DNA of 64,000 nt from DAOUJI01 sp965197415 (GCA_965197415.1 OZ240207.1:2790001-2854000), one strand, 5' to 3'; shown: positions 53,920 through 62,003, counted from the first letter of the stretch. Notes: a model not told the origin generated them from the letters alone. Made by a program: numbers and translations.

Positions 53920-54783
53920 CTACGGCTTGTACAAGGACTGGTCGACGATCTCCTCAACTTCCTTCATCACCCCGTCGTCCATGCCGAAACTCTCCTTTTC
54001 GCCAGGGAACGTTCCTTCCTGGACATCCGAAGCGTAACGGCGCAGAGCGTCTGAAATGGTCGTCGCCAGCTTGGTGTATTGCCGGGCGTGCTTTGGAGCG
54101 AAGTCGGTGAAGAGTCCGAGCATATCGTGGAGCACCTGCACCTGCCCATCGCAATGGGGCCCTGCTCCGATTCCGATGGTCGGTATGGTCAGTCTGCGAC
54201 TGATGGCGCCAGCCAGAGAAGTGGGCAGCAGCTCCAGCACGACGGCATAAGCGCCCGCGTCTTCCAGAGCTACGGCGTCCCTGATTAGCTGGGCCGCTTC
54301 TTCTATGTCCTTTCCCCTGACCCTATAGCCGCCAAAGCCATTCACCGATTGGGGAGTCAGCCCAATGTGGCCCATGACAGGTACGCCGCTCTCCACGATT
54401 CGGGAGACGGTCTCCGCGACTCTTACGCCCCCTTCGAGCTTCACCGAATGGGCGCCGCCTTCCTGCAACAGCCGACCAGCGTTCCGCATGGCCTCGCCCG
54501 CGTCTATCTGGTAGGTCATAAAGGGGAGGTCGGCGACCACCATGGACCTCTTGACGCCCCGAACGACGGCCTTGGTGTGGTGGATGATGTCCTCCATGGT
54601 AACGGGTATCGTGGACTCGTGGCCGAGCATCACCATGCCCAGGCTGTCGCCTACCAGAATCAACGGAATCTCGGCCTCGTCCGCCAGCTTTGCCGTGGGG
54701 TAATCGTAGGCTGTGACCATGGGGATTTTCTCGCCCCGAGCCTTGAGGTCGGCAATCTCTCTAACGGTGACCCTTCGATTCAT
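53920..54783 (-). CDS. panB: 3-methyl-2-oxobutanoate hydroxymethyltransferase PanB
   Basis: A 287-residue TIM-barrel enzyme forming ketopantoate from alpha-ketoisovalerate and methylene-THF. Motifs: MVTAYDYPTAKLADEAEIPLIL, VGDSLGMVMLGHESTIPV (Mg-binding Asp), VMGHIGLTPQSVNGFGGYRV and the catalytic Glu in VLELLPTSLA. Normal length. Its neighbours complete most of the pantothenate route; PanE is not obvious, but the adjacent Rossmann/DUF2520 protein may fill that role. Confidence 0.96.
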   Translation of the reverse strand: MNRRVTVREIADLKARGEKIPMVTAYDYPTAKLADEAEIPLILVGDSLGMVMLGHESTIPVTMEDIIHHTKAVVRGVKRSMVVADLPFMTYQIDAGEAMRNAGRLLQEGGAHSVKLEGGVRVAETVSRIVESGVPVMGHIGLTPQSVNGFGGYRVRGKDIEEAAQLIRDAVALEDAGAYAVVLELLPTSLAGAISRRLTIPTIGIGAGPHCDGQVQVLHDMLGLFTDFAPKHARQYTKLATTISDALRRYASDVQEGTFPGEKESFGMDDGVMKEVEEIVDQSLYKP

Positions 54784-54799
54784 TCGTCGAGTCCTCTTA

Positions 54800-55702
54800 T
54801 CAGAATTTTGAGCGTCGTGTCGCGCAATCCCCCGACGCCGATTCCACTAACTCCTCGATTTCGTCTATCGACTCCTCGTCTACACCGTTGGCCAAGGCCA
54901 TCTTGTAAGTCCCCCGCGCCATGTCCCGATACATGGGTATGAGGTGAGGCAGTCTCTGCCCCAGGGAGCTTATGTGGGACGCCACTGTGGCTTTATCCCC
55001 CCGCATCAAAGGCCCCGTGACGCTTGGGGCTACGCCTGAGCGCGAAATGTTGTCCAGGGTTGTCCTGGCAATGGGCAATATGGCGGAGAGGGCTTGGTCG
55101 TCCGAAAACCCCATCTCCCTCCAAACGTCCACGGCGGCTTGCACCAGGACTCCCAGGTATCCGCAGCTCATGACCGCCGACGCGTGGTACATCGGGCGGT
55201 CGTCGGCTTCCAGGGATATGGCCTTGCCCCCCAGGGACTGGGCCATCTGTGTGAGGGTTTCGAGGGCCGGACCGTCTCCGTCAACGGCAAAGGTCGCTCC
55301 CCGCACCCTCTCCGCTGCCTCGTCTGCGGACCTTATCCCCGCAAAGGTCTGGAAGGGATGGAAGGCTCCTCTGAGGCCCTCCGCCAGCTTGACGGGTTCC
55401 AGGGGTTCCAACGACAAAGCTCCGCTGCAATGCACGGCCAGCTGCCCTTTGCGCCACGGCGCCGTGGACGCAATCTCCCCGATGGAGTCGTCGGGCGCCG
55501 TAATGAACACTGTCTCGCAGCCCGCGGCCAGATCTTCAACCGATGCGGCCTCGCACCCCGGAATCAGCCTCGCCAGATTACGAGCCGATTCATGGGTGCG
55601 GCTGGAAACACAGACGACCCCGTATCCGGCGTTGTGCAGCGCCAGGGCAAGGCCTGTTCCCACCGCGCCGGCGCCAATGAATCCTATGGCTCCGTTATTC
55701 AA
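54800..55702 (-). CDS. Rossmann-fold/DUF2520 protein, candidate ketopantoate reductase-like
   Basis: A 300-residue NAD(P)-binding protein with GAIGFIGAGAVGTGLALAL at the N-terminus, VFITAPDDSIGEIAS, GAFHPFQTFAG and a C-terminal helical DUF2520 domain (ASAVMSCGYLGVLVQAAVD). The overall architecture resembles 6-phosphogluconate-dehydrogenase-like reductases, including PanE. It lies between panB and a P1 peptidase gene in one operon. The pan context suggests reduction of ketopantoate, but other substrates are possible. ATG start; 8-bp overlap with the upstream peptidase gene. Confidence 0.8.
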   Translation of the reverse strand: MNNGAIGFIGAGAVGTGLALALHNAGYGVVCVSSRTHESARNLARLIPGCEAASVEDLAAGCETVFITAPDDSIGEIASTAPWRKGQLAVHCSGALSLEPLEPVKLAEGLRGAFHPFQTFAGIRSADEAAERVRGATFAVDGDGPALETLTQMAQSLGGKAISLEADDRPMYHASAVMSCGYLGVLVQAAVDVWREMGFSDDQALSAILPIARTTLDNISRSGVAPSVTGPLMRGDKATVASHISSLGQRLPHLIPMYRDMARGTYKMALANGVDEESIDEIEELVESASGDCATRRSKF

Positions 55703-56678
55703 GAGACTCTTTCCATTCGGAGGCCGAGGGCACGCCGCCCAAGCCCGTGGCCAGCGTCACGGCCCGCACTATAGACAAGCTCACCGCCTCCACGACGGCC
55801 GCTCCCAAGGCGGTCAGGTCAGCCTCCACCGGCGAGCTGCCTGTGGCGAGGGCAAACATGGAGTCTCCGTCCCGGATGGTGTGGCAAGGCCTTATGGCCA
55901 TCGCAAGGCCGTCGTGGCTGACTCTTGCCAGATGGTGGACCTGCTCCTTGGTGAGTTTTGCGTCGGTGGCCACAACTCCAATGGTGGTGTTGACCCCGAT
56001 GGGCGCCGCTGCACTGGAATTCTGAGAGAGCAAGACCTCTACGGAGTCCAGGAATTCTCCCGTCGATGCTTCGCGCGGCCCTGCCAGAATGCACCCAGTC
56101 TTTGGGTCCGCCACTCCGCCGAAAGCATTGACGGCAACTATGGCGCCCGCGGTCAGACCATCGCCGGTGCGGACTGCGGCGGTGCCGATGCCCCCCTTGA
56201 CGGCCCGTTCCATTCCCAGGGCTTTGCCCACCGTGGCGCCAGTGCCTGCCCCCACCGATCCCTCTTCCACTGCACGGTCAGTCGCCGACAGGCAGGCCCT
56301 GTATCCGTCGTCGGCCTCAGGCCTTGCCGTATGTGTCACGAGCCCCAGGTCGTAGAGGACTGCAGCCGACACTATGGGGACTTTCACGGCTCCAGCCTCA
56401 AATCCCACACCCTTCTCTTCCAAATACTTCACGACGCCTGCCGCGGCGTCTAGACCAAACGCGGAGCCTCCGCTGAGCAGGACCGCATGTACTTTTTCCA
56501 CCAGGTTTCCCGGCCTAAGCAGGTCCGTCTCTCTCGTTCCTGGAGCCCCGCCCCGCACGTCCACACCGGCTACGGCTCCGTCCATCGCCAGGATGACGGT
56601 GCACCCTGTCGCCCCGTCCAGATTGGTGCAGTGGCCGACTTGAATGCCTGGAGTTTCGACGATTCCTCGGACGGTCAT
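55695..56678 (-). CDS. P1-family (DmpA/PepS58) self-processing aminopeptidase
   Basis: A 327-residue Ntn-like peptidase S58. The core includes VGHCTNLDGATGCTVIL, LLSGGSAFGLDAAAGVV and GAGTGATVGKALGMERAVKGG. The autocleavage site and nucleophile are expected at APIGVNTTIGVVATDA, where a Thr replaces the Ser of Ochrobactrum DmpA. Members cleave N-terminal residues from small peptides, some specific for beta-alanyl peptides; beta-alanine is a pantothenate precursor, which makes its place ahead of the pan genes suggestive. Confidence 0.88.
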   Translation of the reverse strand: MTVRGIVETPGIQVGHCTNLDGATGCTVILAMDGAVAGVDVRGGAPGTRETDLLRPGNLVEKVHAVLLSGGSAFGLDAAAGVVKYLEEKGVGFEAGAVKVPIVSAAVLYDLGLVTHTARPEADDGYRACLSATDRAVEEGSVGAGTGATVGKALGMERAVKGGIGTAAVRTGDGLTAGAIVAVNAFGGVADPKTGCILAGPREASTGEFLDSVEVLLSQNSSAAAPIGVNTTIGVVATDAKLTKEQVHHLARVSHDGLAMAIRPCHTIRDGDSMFALATGSSPVEADLTALGAAVVEAVSLSIVRAVTLATGLGGVPSASEWKESLE

Positions 56679-56689
56679 GATGAAAACAA

Positions 56690-57135
56690 TAAAATGCCTT
56701 CCCCCCTGTTCAAGGGGAAAGGCACAAAGGTCTTTCGGCTATTTCGACCGTCCGGGCCTTCTGGGGTTCCGGCGGCCACGATTGTCCCGCTTATGGCTCA
56801 CCCCCTCACCGGGTGGATGGCAACTAAATCATACCATCCGGCTAGGGCGTGTCAAGCGGGCGTTCCGATCACCCCAACACTGTCATTTCAAACGCCGCGA
56901 AGCGGTGTGAGGAATCTAAAATCCTTGCACACTAGGACCGCTCGACTAGAAAACGCCAAAGAAGCAACGACCCGTCACTGGGACGTAGCCGCGTCTGTGG
57001 AGGTCCTGCTTAGATTCCTCGCTGCTCTTCGGAATGACAGTATGGGGGACTCTCGGCGGGCCTTTCGGGCGCACGCTCTCAGTTGCTCGCCGTTCCTCGG
57101 CCCCGTCTCTAGAGCATAAAGCTGCTCGGCAGGGT
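56690..57135. other. Non-coding 457-bp gap with repeat elements
   Basis: No gene is convincing between the P1 peptidase and the HTH gene. It contains a short CCCCCCTgttcAAGGGGA hairpin near 56700-56717, which is another common intergenic repeat, and the 163-bp inverted-repeat element listed separately at 56879-57041. Confidence 0.6.
56879..57041. repeat. MITE-like element with about 40-bp inverted ends
   Basis: The left end begins ACTGTCATTTC and reaches GAGGAATCTAA (56879-56919). The right end, in reverse complement, begins ACTGTCATTCC and also reaches GAGGAATCTAA (57041 back to 57010). The inside is about 90 bp and non-coding. This is the structure of a small non-autonomous element; no transposase is present. 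Confidence 0.7.
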
Positions 57136-57441
57136 CTAGGCGGCCAGAGGAGCGAGCTCCCTTTCTTCAGCCGACTTGCGGATTATCCTGAAGATGGTCC
57201 TCTGGCTGATGGAGAACTGTGAGGCCACCTCGGAGATGGAGACGCCATCCCGCTTGACGGCTTCTATGATGTTCTGGTCCCGCTCTCGTCGCTTCTCGCG
57301 TTGAAGCCAGCCAGGGTCGTCGTATTTGCATTGGGGTAGAGGGCACCTGAGGCACGAAGGGTATATGTCGCATCCGTCGTCTCTGTAGGGGAACCTTTCG
57401 GGCAACATGTCTACTGAAGCAACCGCAGCCTGTCGAAGCAT
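57136..57441 (-). CDS. Cys-rich helix-turn-helix regulator
   Basis: A 101-residue protein. The N-terminal half carries a tight Cys set, GCDIYPSCLRCPLPQCKYDD (about residues 23-42; four Cys), which could hold Zn or an Fe-S cluster. The C-terminal half is a homeodomain-like HTH, EAVKRDGVSISEVASQFSIS followed by RTIFRIIRK. Similar small proteins occur in Dehalococcoidia. Start at ATG 57441 with GAGGTG upstream. The promoter contains a perfect 30-bp palindrome (57467-57496). Whether LexA or the protein itself binds it is open. Confidence 0.75.
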   Translation of the reverse strand: MLRQAAVASVDMLPERFPYRDDGCDIYPSCLRCPLPQCKYDDPGWLQREKRRERDQNIIEAVKRDGVSISEVASQFSISQRTIFRIIRKSAEERELAPLAA

Positions 57442-57466
57442 AACTACACCTCACGATTGGTTAGAA

Positions 57467-57499
57467 AACATTATAGAACAGACGTTCTATAATGTTCAA
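57467..57499 (-). promoter_or_regulatory. Promoter with a perfect 30-bp palindromic operator
   Basis: Arms AACATTATAGAAC (57467-57479) and GTTCTATAATGTT (57484-57496) flank AGAC. On the minus strand TTGAAC (57494-57499) and TATAAT (57470-57475) are 18 bp apart, so the palindrome fills the promoter. Its core GAAC-N4-GTTC equals the Gram-positive type SOS box. Confidence 0.85.
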
Positions 57500-57520
57500 T
57501 AGGTCTTTGGCTGAGGTTGA

Positions 57521-57631
57521 CGGCTTTTGGGGCTGTCGATATAGCGCTTGCTCACCCATTGCCACGTGCTATCATGATACGGCGGTGGGAGCACGGCTTT
57601 TTAGGCTGTTGATATAGCGTTTCCCACCCCA
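57521..57631. repeat. Two imperfect 38-bp direct repeats
   Basis: Copies at 57521-57558 and 57594-57631 share 30 of 38 positions (CGGCTTTT, GGCTGT, GATATAGCG), with a period of 73 bp. They lie just upstream of the GTPase gene and may be a duplication or a paired regulator site. Confidence 0.6.
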
Positions 57632-57653
57632 CCTGCGTCGAGGGAGGGCCGTT

Positions 57654-58643
57654 ATGCCGGCCAACCTGCCTCCCGCATACTACGAAGCGGAAAAGCGGTT
57701 CAGGGCAGCGAAAAGCATCCCTGAAAAGGTGGCCGCCCTCCAGGAGATGATGTCCGCTACCCCCAAGCACAAGGGGACGGACCATCTGAGAGCCGACCAG
57801 AGGTCTCGCCTGGCCCGGTTAATGGCCGACCTCGAAAAGCCAAGGGCTACAGCCGGAGGAGGCCCACAACCCTTCTCTATCCGGAAGGAGGGAGCCGGAC
57901 AGGCTGCACTCATAGGTCTGCCGAACTCAGGCAAGTCGCAATTGCTCGCCGTTCTCACCGGGGCCTCGGTCAAAGTGGCCCCTTATCCCTTCTCCACCCA
58001 GGTCCCACAGCCCGGCATGTTGAAGCACCAGAACGTCCTTACTCAACTGATAGACACGCCCGCCCTCAACGATCAGGACATGCAGACCAGGCTCTTCAGC
58101 CTCCTCAGAAACGCCGACCTTCTTCTTCCAGTCCTTGACCTGTCAACCGACCCGGTGGAACAGTTTGACGAAATCACGTCCGAGCTTGGCCGTTGGGGGT
58201 TCCGCCTGCTGGATCGGCATGAGGACCCCGACCCGGAAGACTACCGCACCAACAAGAAGTGCGTCATCATCGCCAACAAGGCCGACATGGACGGGGCCCT
58301 CGATCAGTACCTCAGAATCGAAGAAGTGGTGGGCGACCTCCACTGGCTGGTCATGACTTCAGCAACAGAAGACGTAGGATTGGACCAGCTTCGGGAAAAC
58401 GCATTCGCGGCACTGGGCAAGGTCCGCGTCTATACCAGAGCGCCCGGCGAGGAACCGAACTACGATTCGCCCATCATTCTCACCATGGGCAGCAACGTGG
58501 AGGACGCGGCCCAGTCGCTGCACAGGGACTGGAAGCAGAGACTCAAGTATGCCCTACTCTGGGGATCGGGAAAGTTCGACGCCCAAAGGGTGGGCAGAGA
58601 CTACGTCCTGGCCGATGGAGACGTCCTGGAGTTCCACGGGTAA
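57654..58643 (+). CDS. TGS-domain GTPase (OBG/DRG-like)
   Basis: A 329-residue GTPase related to DRG/Obg. After an N-terminal helical domain, the G domain shows G1 LIGLPNSGKSQLLAVLTG (G1 core GLPNSGKS), G3 TQLIDTPAL (DTPA instead of DxPG) and G4 IANKADMDG (NKAD). The C-terminal TGS domain is marked by KYALLWGSGKFDAQRVGRDYVLADGDVLEFH (key residues only here: GRDYVLADGDVLEF). Likely function is ribosome- or translation-linked. ATG follows GGAGGGCC. Confidence 0.85.
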   Translation: MPANLPPAYYEAEKRFRAAKSIPEKVAALQEMMSATPKHKGTDHLRADQRSRLARLMADLEKPRATAGGGPQPFSIRKEGAGQAALIGLPNSGKSQLLAVLTGASVKVAPYPFSTQVPQPGMLKHQNVLTQLIDTPALNDQDMQTRLFSLLRNADLLLPVLDLSTDPVEQFDEITSELGRWGFRLLDRHEDPDPEDYRTNKKCVIIANKADMDGALDQYLRIEEVVGDLHWLVMTSATEDVGLDQLRENAFAALGKVRVYTRAPGEEPNYDSPIILTMGSNVEDAAQSLHRDWKQRLKYALLWGSGKFDAQRVGRDYVLADGDVLEFHG

Positions 58644-58757
58644 CCCGAGCTGTGGCGTCATGAAGGCTCCGTGTAGGCCAAGTAATTCGGGGCGGTGGCC
58701 GAAACAACGAGACCTTCTGACAGCTTGTAGTCGCCTTACGTACGTCAATTTGTTAAG

Positions 58758-59480
58758 ATGCTGCACATGAAAATAGAAGATGAGAAATTACAAGAACTAC
58801 GAAACAAAGCGCAATGTCTGCTGAGTTCGTTATCCCAGGAACGTCCAGTATTTGTGGAATTCGCAGGCACTCCCAAGAGCGGAAAGAGCACGTGCATTGA
58901 CACTGTGAACCACTTCTTTCGGAGACTGGGTTACAAGGTGCTCGCGCCTACTGAAGGCGCTTCCAAGCGAACCCCTTATTATCTCAAAGATAATTTCGTC
59001 GCATTTAACACTTGGTCTGCAGTCTATGCGTTGACCCACATTTTAGAGGGCCGACACGGATCGGACCAATATAATTTGGTTATAATGGATCGGGGTCTCT
59101 TCGACGCACTGGCGTGGTTCGAGCTTCTGAAGGATAAGGGTGATGTTACAAATGAAGAATGTTCCATTGTCCAGAGCTTCTTGATGGTCGACCATTGGCG
59201 AGAGCTAATCGATATGGTTTTCTTGTTCAAGACGGACCCGCCCACATCGCTAAAGCGTGAAAACAATAACAAACTAATAGACGAACCGGGCCGAGCCATG
59301 AACACGGCTGCTCTTGAAGACCTGAACAAGGCTTACCAAGCCATCAGTTCCAAATACGCTTCACAGTTCAACCGACTCCACGTTGTGGACACTGACGACA
59401 GTCACGGCTCTACGCCCCAGTCGACAGCCTATGAGGTCGCTGAAAAGATTATCGAGCACATCCGGACTAAAGCAAGGTGA
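58758..59480 (+). CDS. P-loop kinase (deoxynucleoside/thymidylate kinase-like)
   Basis: A 240-residue P-loop protein, EFAGTPKSGKSTCIDTVNHF, with an acidic/basic lid region and LVIMDRGLFDALAWFELL, which resembles the DRS-type motif of deoxynucleoside kinases (here DRG). The window already contains a normal tmk at 62375, so this one is accessory. Base composition is richer in A/T than the surrounding genes. It overlaps or abuts a Nudix gene, and the two look like a transferred cassette. Confidence 0.7.
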   Translation: MLHMKIEDEKLQELRNKAQCLLSSLSQERPVFVEFAGTPKSGKSTCIDTVNHFFRRLGYKVLAPTEGASKRTPYYLKDNFVAFNTWSAVYALTHILEGRHGSDQYNLVIMDRGLFDALAWFELLKDKGDVTNEECSIVQSFLMVDHWRELIDMVFLFKTDPPTSLKRENNNKLIDEPGRAMNTAALEDLNKAYQAISSKYASQFNRLHVVDTDDSHGSTPQSTAYEVAEKIIEHIRTKAR

Positions 59481-59485
59481 CCACA

Positions 59486-60124
59486 ATGCAAGCCAACCGT
59501 ATCCTCGTTTTTCCGCGTGCTGTTTTCGGCGATGTCTTTTCGCTTCTGCCGTGGGACTCGATTCAAGAGCAGATTGAAAAGATTGAAAACACCTTTTCAT
59601 GGCTGGATAGACCGGATGCCGAGCGGTCCAACGATTGGGTTCAGGCAATTCCGTGCGTTTTCATTCGGGACTACGAGGGCAAGTATTGCGTTCTGAGGCG
59701 TGTACAGAACTACCGAGCCGACCTCAACAAAAAGTTGAGCCTGGTTGTGGGAGGCCACATTGATGAAACCAGCGACCACGGTTCGTTTCAGACATCCATG
59801 TCTTTAAATCTTATGCGAGAGCTAGATGAGGAGATTGGCATGATTCCCGAGGAAAGTCCCCGTCCTGTCGGTGTCATCATCGACTATTCTTCTATCGAAG
59901 CCTCCCGTCATGTCGCGTTCCTGCACGAGATGACATCTCAGCACGTCTTTCCGATAGCGTCGGAAGAATTCGCGATGCGGTCGAAATATAAAGGTGCTTT
60001 TCTGGACACGTCCAAGCTCACAGAGATGCGAAATAAATTCGACCCATGGTCGAAACTCCTAATCGAGGAATATATCTGTAGGGGAGATGTTCTCCCGCAA
60101 CCACGACAAAGGTCCTTCCTTTAG
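59486..60124 (+). CDS. Nudix-like hydrolase paired with the P-loop kinase
   Basis: A 212-residue protein with a Nudix-like box: GGHIDETSDH then LMRELDEEIGMI (G...RELxEExG, with a longer insert than usual). The flanking AIPCVFIRDYEGKYCVLRR and LSLVVGGHI agree with the fold. ATG 59486 is preferred; GTG 59477 overlaps the kinase stop (GTGA). Substrates could be modified nucleotides. AT-rich like its partner. Confidence 0.72.
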   Translation: MQANRILVFPRAVFGDVFSLLPWDSIQEQIEKIENTFSWLDRPDAERSNDWVQAIPCVFIRDYEGKYCVLRRVQNYRADLNKKLSLVVGGHIDETSDHGSFQTSMSLNLMRELDEEIGMIPEESPRPVGVIIDYSSIEASRHVAFLHEMTSQHVFPIASEEFAMRSKYKGAFLDTSKLTEMRNKFDPWSKLLIEEYICRGDVLPQPRQRSFL

Positions 60125-60218
60125 GAACGGATAGTGTGCCTCAGTGGGTGGCTCCGGTCGTTGTAACCGATCTTGGGCCTAGCTGAGATACGATGCGGCC
60201 TTCGCCGGGACCCCGCCT

Positions 60219-60728
60219 CTAACGGAGCCCTTGGGGGAGGTCGACGGTCATGCGGGCGGACTCGACGTCCACGTCCAGGACCACTCCTTCCAGAGCGGGC
60301 ACAAGGACCTCCCGCCCATCGTTGGTCACCACGTACACATCATTGGGGCCCACATCGAGGATTTCTGTCACAGCTCCCAGTAGCTCCCCGGAGACGGTGT
60401 AGACCTCCATGTCGATGAGCTGGAAGTGGTAGTAGCTGCCGTCAGGCGGAGGGGGGACCATGTCTCTTGGGACCGTCAGTTCCAGTCCCAGCAAATTCTG
60501 GGCTTCTTCCCGGGAATCGATTCCCTCCAGCTTTATCGCAAGGGAGCCGTCCGGGAGCTTGGCGGACCTCTGAAGGAGACGAGGCGTTCCGTCCAGAAAT
60601 AAATGTCCCCCGGGGGAAAACCTCCCGGGGAAATCGCTTAAGGGTTCTATCTTCAATTGTCCGGCCAGTCCTCTGACCGCTATTACTTTTCCCACCACAA
60701 CCGGCCCGTCGTCTTGTTCCCTTCCCAT
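60219..60728 (-). CDS. rimM: Ribosome maturation factor RimM
   Basis: A 169-residue RimM: N-terminal VVGKVIAVRGLAGQLKIEPLSDFPGRF (core VIAVRGLAGQLKIEP), the PRC-barrel part YYHFQLIDMEVYTVSGELLG and VLVPALEGVVLDVDVESARM. It assists 16S rRNA processing and 30S assembly. It lies in the usual order rpsP-khpA-rimM on the minus strand; trmD and rplS are not next to it here. Confidence 0.93.
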   Translation of the reverse strand: MGREQDDGPVVVGKVIAVRGLAGQLKIEPLSDFPGRFSPGGHLFLDGTPRLLQRSAKLPDGSLAIKLEGIDSREEAQNLLGLELTVPRDMVPPPPDGSYYHFQLIDMEVYTVSGELLGAVTEILDVGPNDVYVVTNDGREVLVPALEGVVLDVDVESARMTVDLPQGLR

Positions 60729-60750
60729 CGCGGGACCGGCTATTGGACCG

Positions 60751-60978
60751 TTAGACTATTTCGAGCACAGCGCGGGCGCCGTTTTTCACCGCAGCCACGC
60801 GAAGGAGCACCCGCATGGCTTGAGCAACCCGCCCTTGGCGGCCGATTATCTTCCCTTTGTCCTCGTCGGCCACCTCTAGCCTCAACACCACCCGGTCGTC
60901 TTCCACCTCTTCATGAACGACCACTTCTTCGGGCTTACTGGCTAGGCTCTTGGCGATATACTCGATGAGCTCCTTCAT
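60751..60978 (-). CDS. khpA: KH-domain RNA-binding protein KhpA
   Basis: A 75-residue KH protein with IIGRQGRVAQAMRVLLRVAA, the GxxG loop being GRQG. ATG 60978 overlaps the rpsP stop (ATGA), giving tight coupling. KhpA binds sRNA/mRNA and ribosome precursors. Alternative start at 61011 would lie inside rpsP. Confidence 0.93.
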   Translation of the reverse strand: MKELIEYIAKSLASKPEEVVVHEEVEDDRVVLRLEVADEDKGKIIGRQGRVAQAMRVLLRVAAVKNGARAVLEIV

Positions 60979-61232
60979 TGCGCCTGTGCCTTCTCGTAAA
61001 TCCCGTTCCACTTGAAGATGCGTTCAACTGCTTCCGACGGTTGGGCTCCCTTTTGCAGCCAGCCCACCGCCTTTTCCTCGTCCAACGTCACTTTAGGCGG
61101 GTCGATGAGAGGGTCATAGTGGCCTATCCACTCAACATAGGCGCCGTCTCTGGGGGCCCTGCGGTCTGCAACAACGATACGGTAGGAAGGACGCCCCTTT
61201 TTCCCCACTCGCCTAAGTCGGATTCGCAACAT
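60975..61232 (-). CDS. rpsP: 30S ribosomal protein S16
   Basis: An 85-residue S16 with MLRIRLRRVGKKGRPSYRIV and VADRRAPRDGAYVEWIGHYDP, both diagnostic. ATG 61232 is the internal natural start; the longer frame to 61298 has no conserved sequence. First gene of rpsP-khpA-rimM. Confidence 0.97.
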   Translation of the reverse strand: MLRIRLRRVGKKGRPSYRIVVADRRAPRDGAYVEWIGHYDPLIDPPKVTLDEEKAVGWLQKGAQPSEAVERIFKWNGIYEKAQAQ

Positions 61233-61312
61233 GAAGCCTGGACCTCGGTCAGATAAAGTTAACTTAGCGATTCTAAGGCTACGGGTTAGCCTTGTCAACG
61301 TCAGGCAGGCTG

Positions 61313-61939
61313 TCAGGCGCTGGGTTCCGTAACGTATGCCGCCAATATGAGGTCTAACTCAACCATCAACAGCTTATTCCAGGCAAGACTTGTCCTGGCC
61401 GCCAGCTCCTCGTTGTCCATTTCTGCGTCGAAGAGGGCTGCCAGCTTGGTCTGGTACATGGATATGACGCCGATGAGGTACTTGTAGGGCACGGGAGGCA
61501 ACGGGGGACGGTGCACCGCTACGCTGTAGTGCATTGTTCCGATGGCCGCAACATATCGGGAAAAGCCGTCGTTGATGTGGGCAAGACAGTTGTTCATCAT
61601 CCAACGGATCATGGTCAGCTTGTTGTCGTCAATGCGCTTCCGGTCGGGGGAGCCGTTGTCGTGGACGAAGAACTTGCGCGATTCCGGGTATTCCAGGAAA
61701 TGGTCGTAAATGTGGTCTACGAAGCTCTGCAGCTTGGCTTGGACCAAGGGGCCGCTCGCTCTGATTAGGTCGAGGTCTTCGTCGGTGAGACCGACGAACT
61801 CCGACATCTCACGAAATCGGGCGGGCCAATCACGCGGGTCAATCGGGGAATATGATTCCTGCTGGGGGATGGACTGCTCAGGCACGGCCACGATGGTATC
61901 GGCTGGCAATCCCGCTGTCAAGCAGATTGGGCGAATCAC
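61313..61939 (-). CDS. Protoglobin-family haem protein
   Basis: A 208-residue single-domain globin of the protoglobin/globin-coupled-sensor class. Recognisable are REMSEFVGLTDEDLDLIRAS, the helix FVDHIYDHFLEYPESRKFF and, near the haem, INDGFSRYVAAIGTMHYSVAVHRPPLPPVPYKY (given by its key residues: GTMHYSVAVHRPP, with the proximal His candidate). No output domain follows. Likely binds O2, CO or NO as sensor or scavenger. Start is uncertain: GTG at 61939 or GTG at 61891. It is divergent from the SelW-like gene. Confidence 0.82.
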   Translation of the reverse strand: MIRPICLTAGLPADTIVAVPEQSIPQQESYSPIDPRDWPARFREMSEFVGLTDEDLDLIRASGPLVQAKLQSFVDHIYDHFLEYPESRKFFVHDNGSPDRKRIDDNKLTMIRWMMNNCLAHINDGFSRYVAAIGTMHYSVAVHRPPLPPVPYKYLIGVISMYQTKLAALFDAEMDNEELAARTSLAWNKLLMVELDLILAAYVTEPSA

Positions 61940-61975
61940 CTGCGGCTATGCCCAATATAAACGAGCGTCTATAGC

Positions 61976-62003
61976 TTGACACATCGTCAATAACCGTTAA
62001 AAT
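61976..62003 (+). promoter_or_regulatory. Promoter of the SelW-like selenoprotein gene
   Basis: TTGACA (61976-61981), 16-bp spacer, TAAAAT (61998-62003). It places the start of transcription near 62010, about 60 nt before the ATG. Confidence 0.7.

Noticed and set aside
54972..56453. A 493-codon plus-strand open frame opposite DUF2520 and the P1 peptidase
   Set aside because: Both minus-strand genes have clear families; the plus frame lacks any motif or ribosome site.
57521..57631. CRISPR-like repeats
   Set aside because: Only two imperfect copies, no third repeat, no cas genes in the window.
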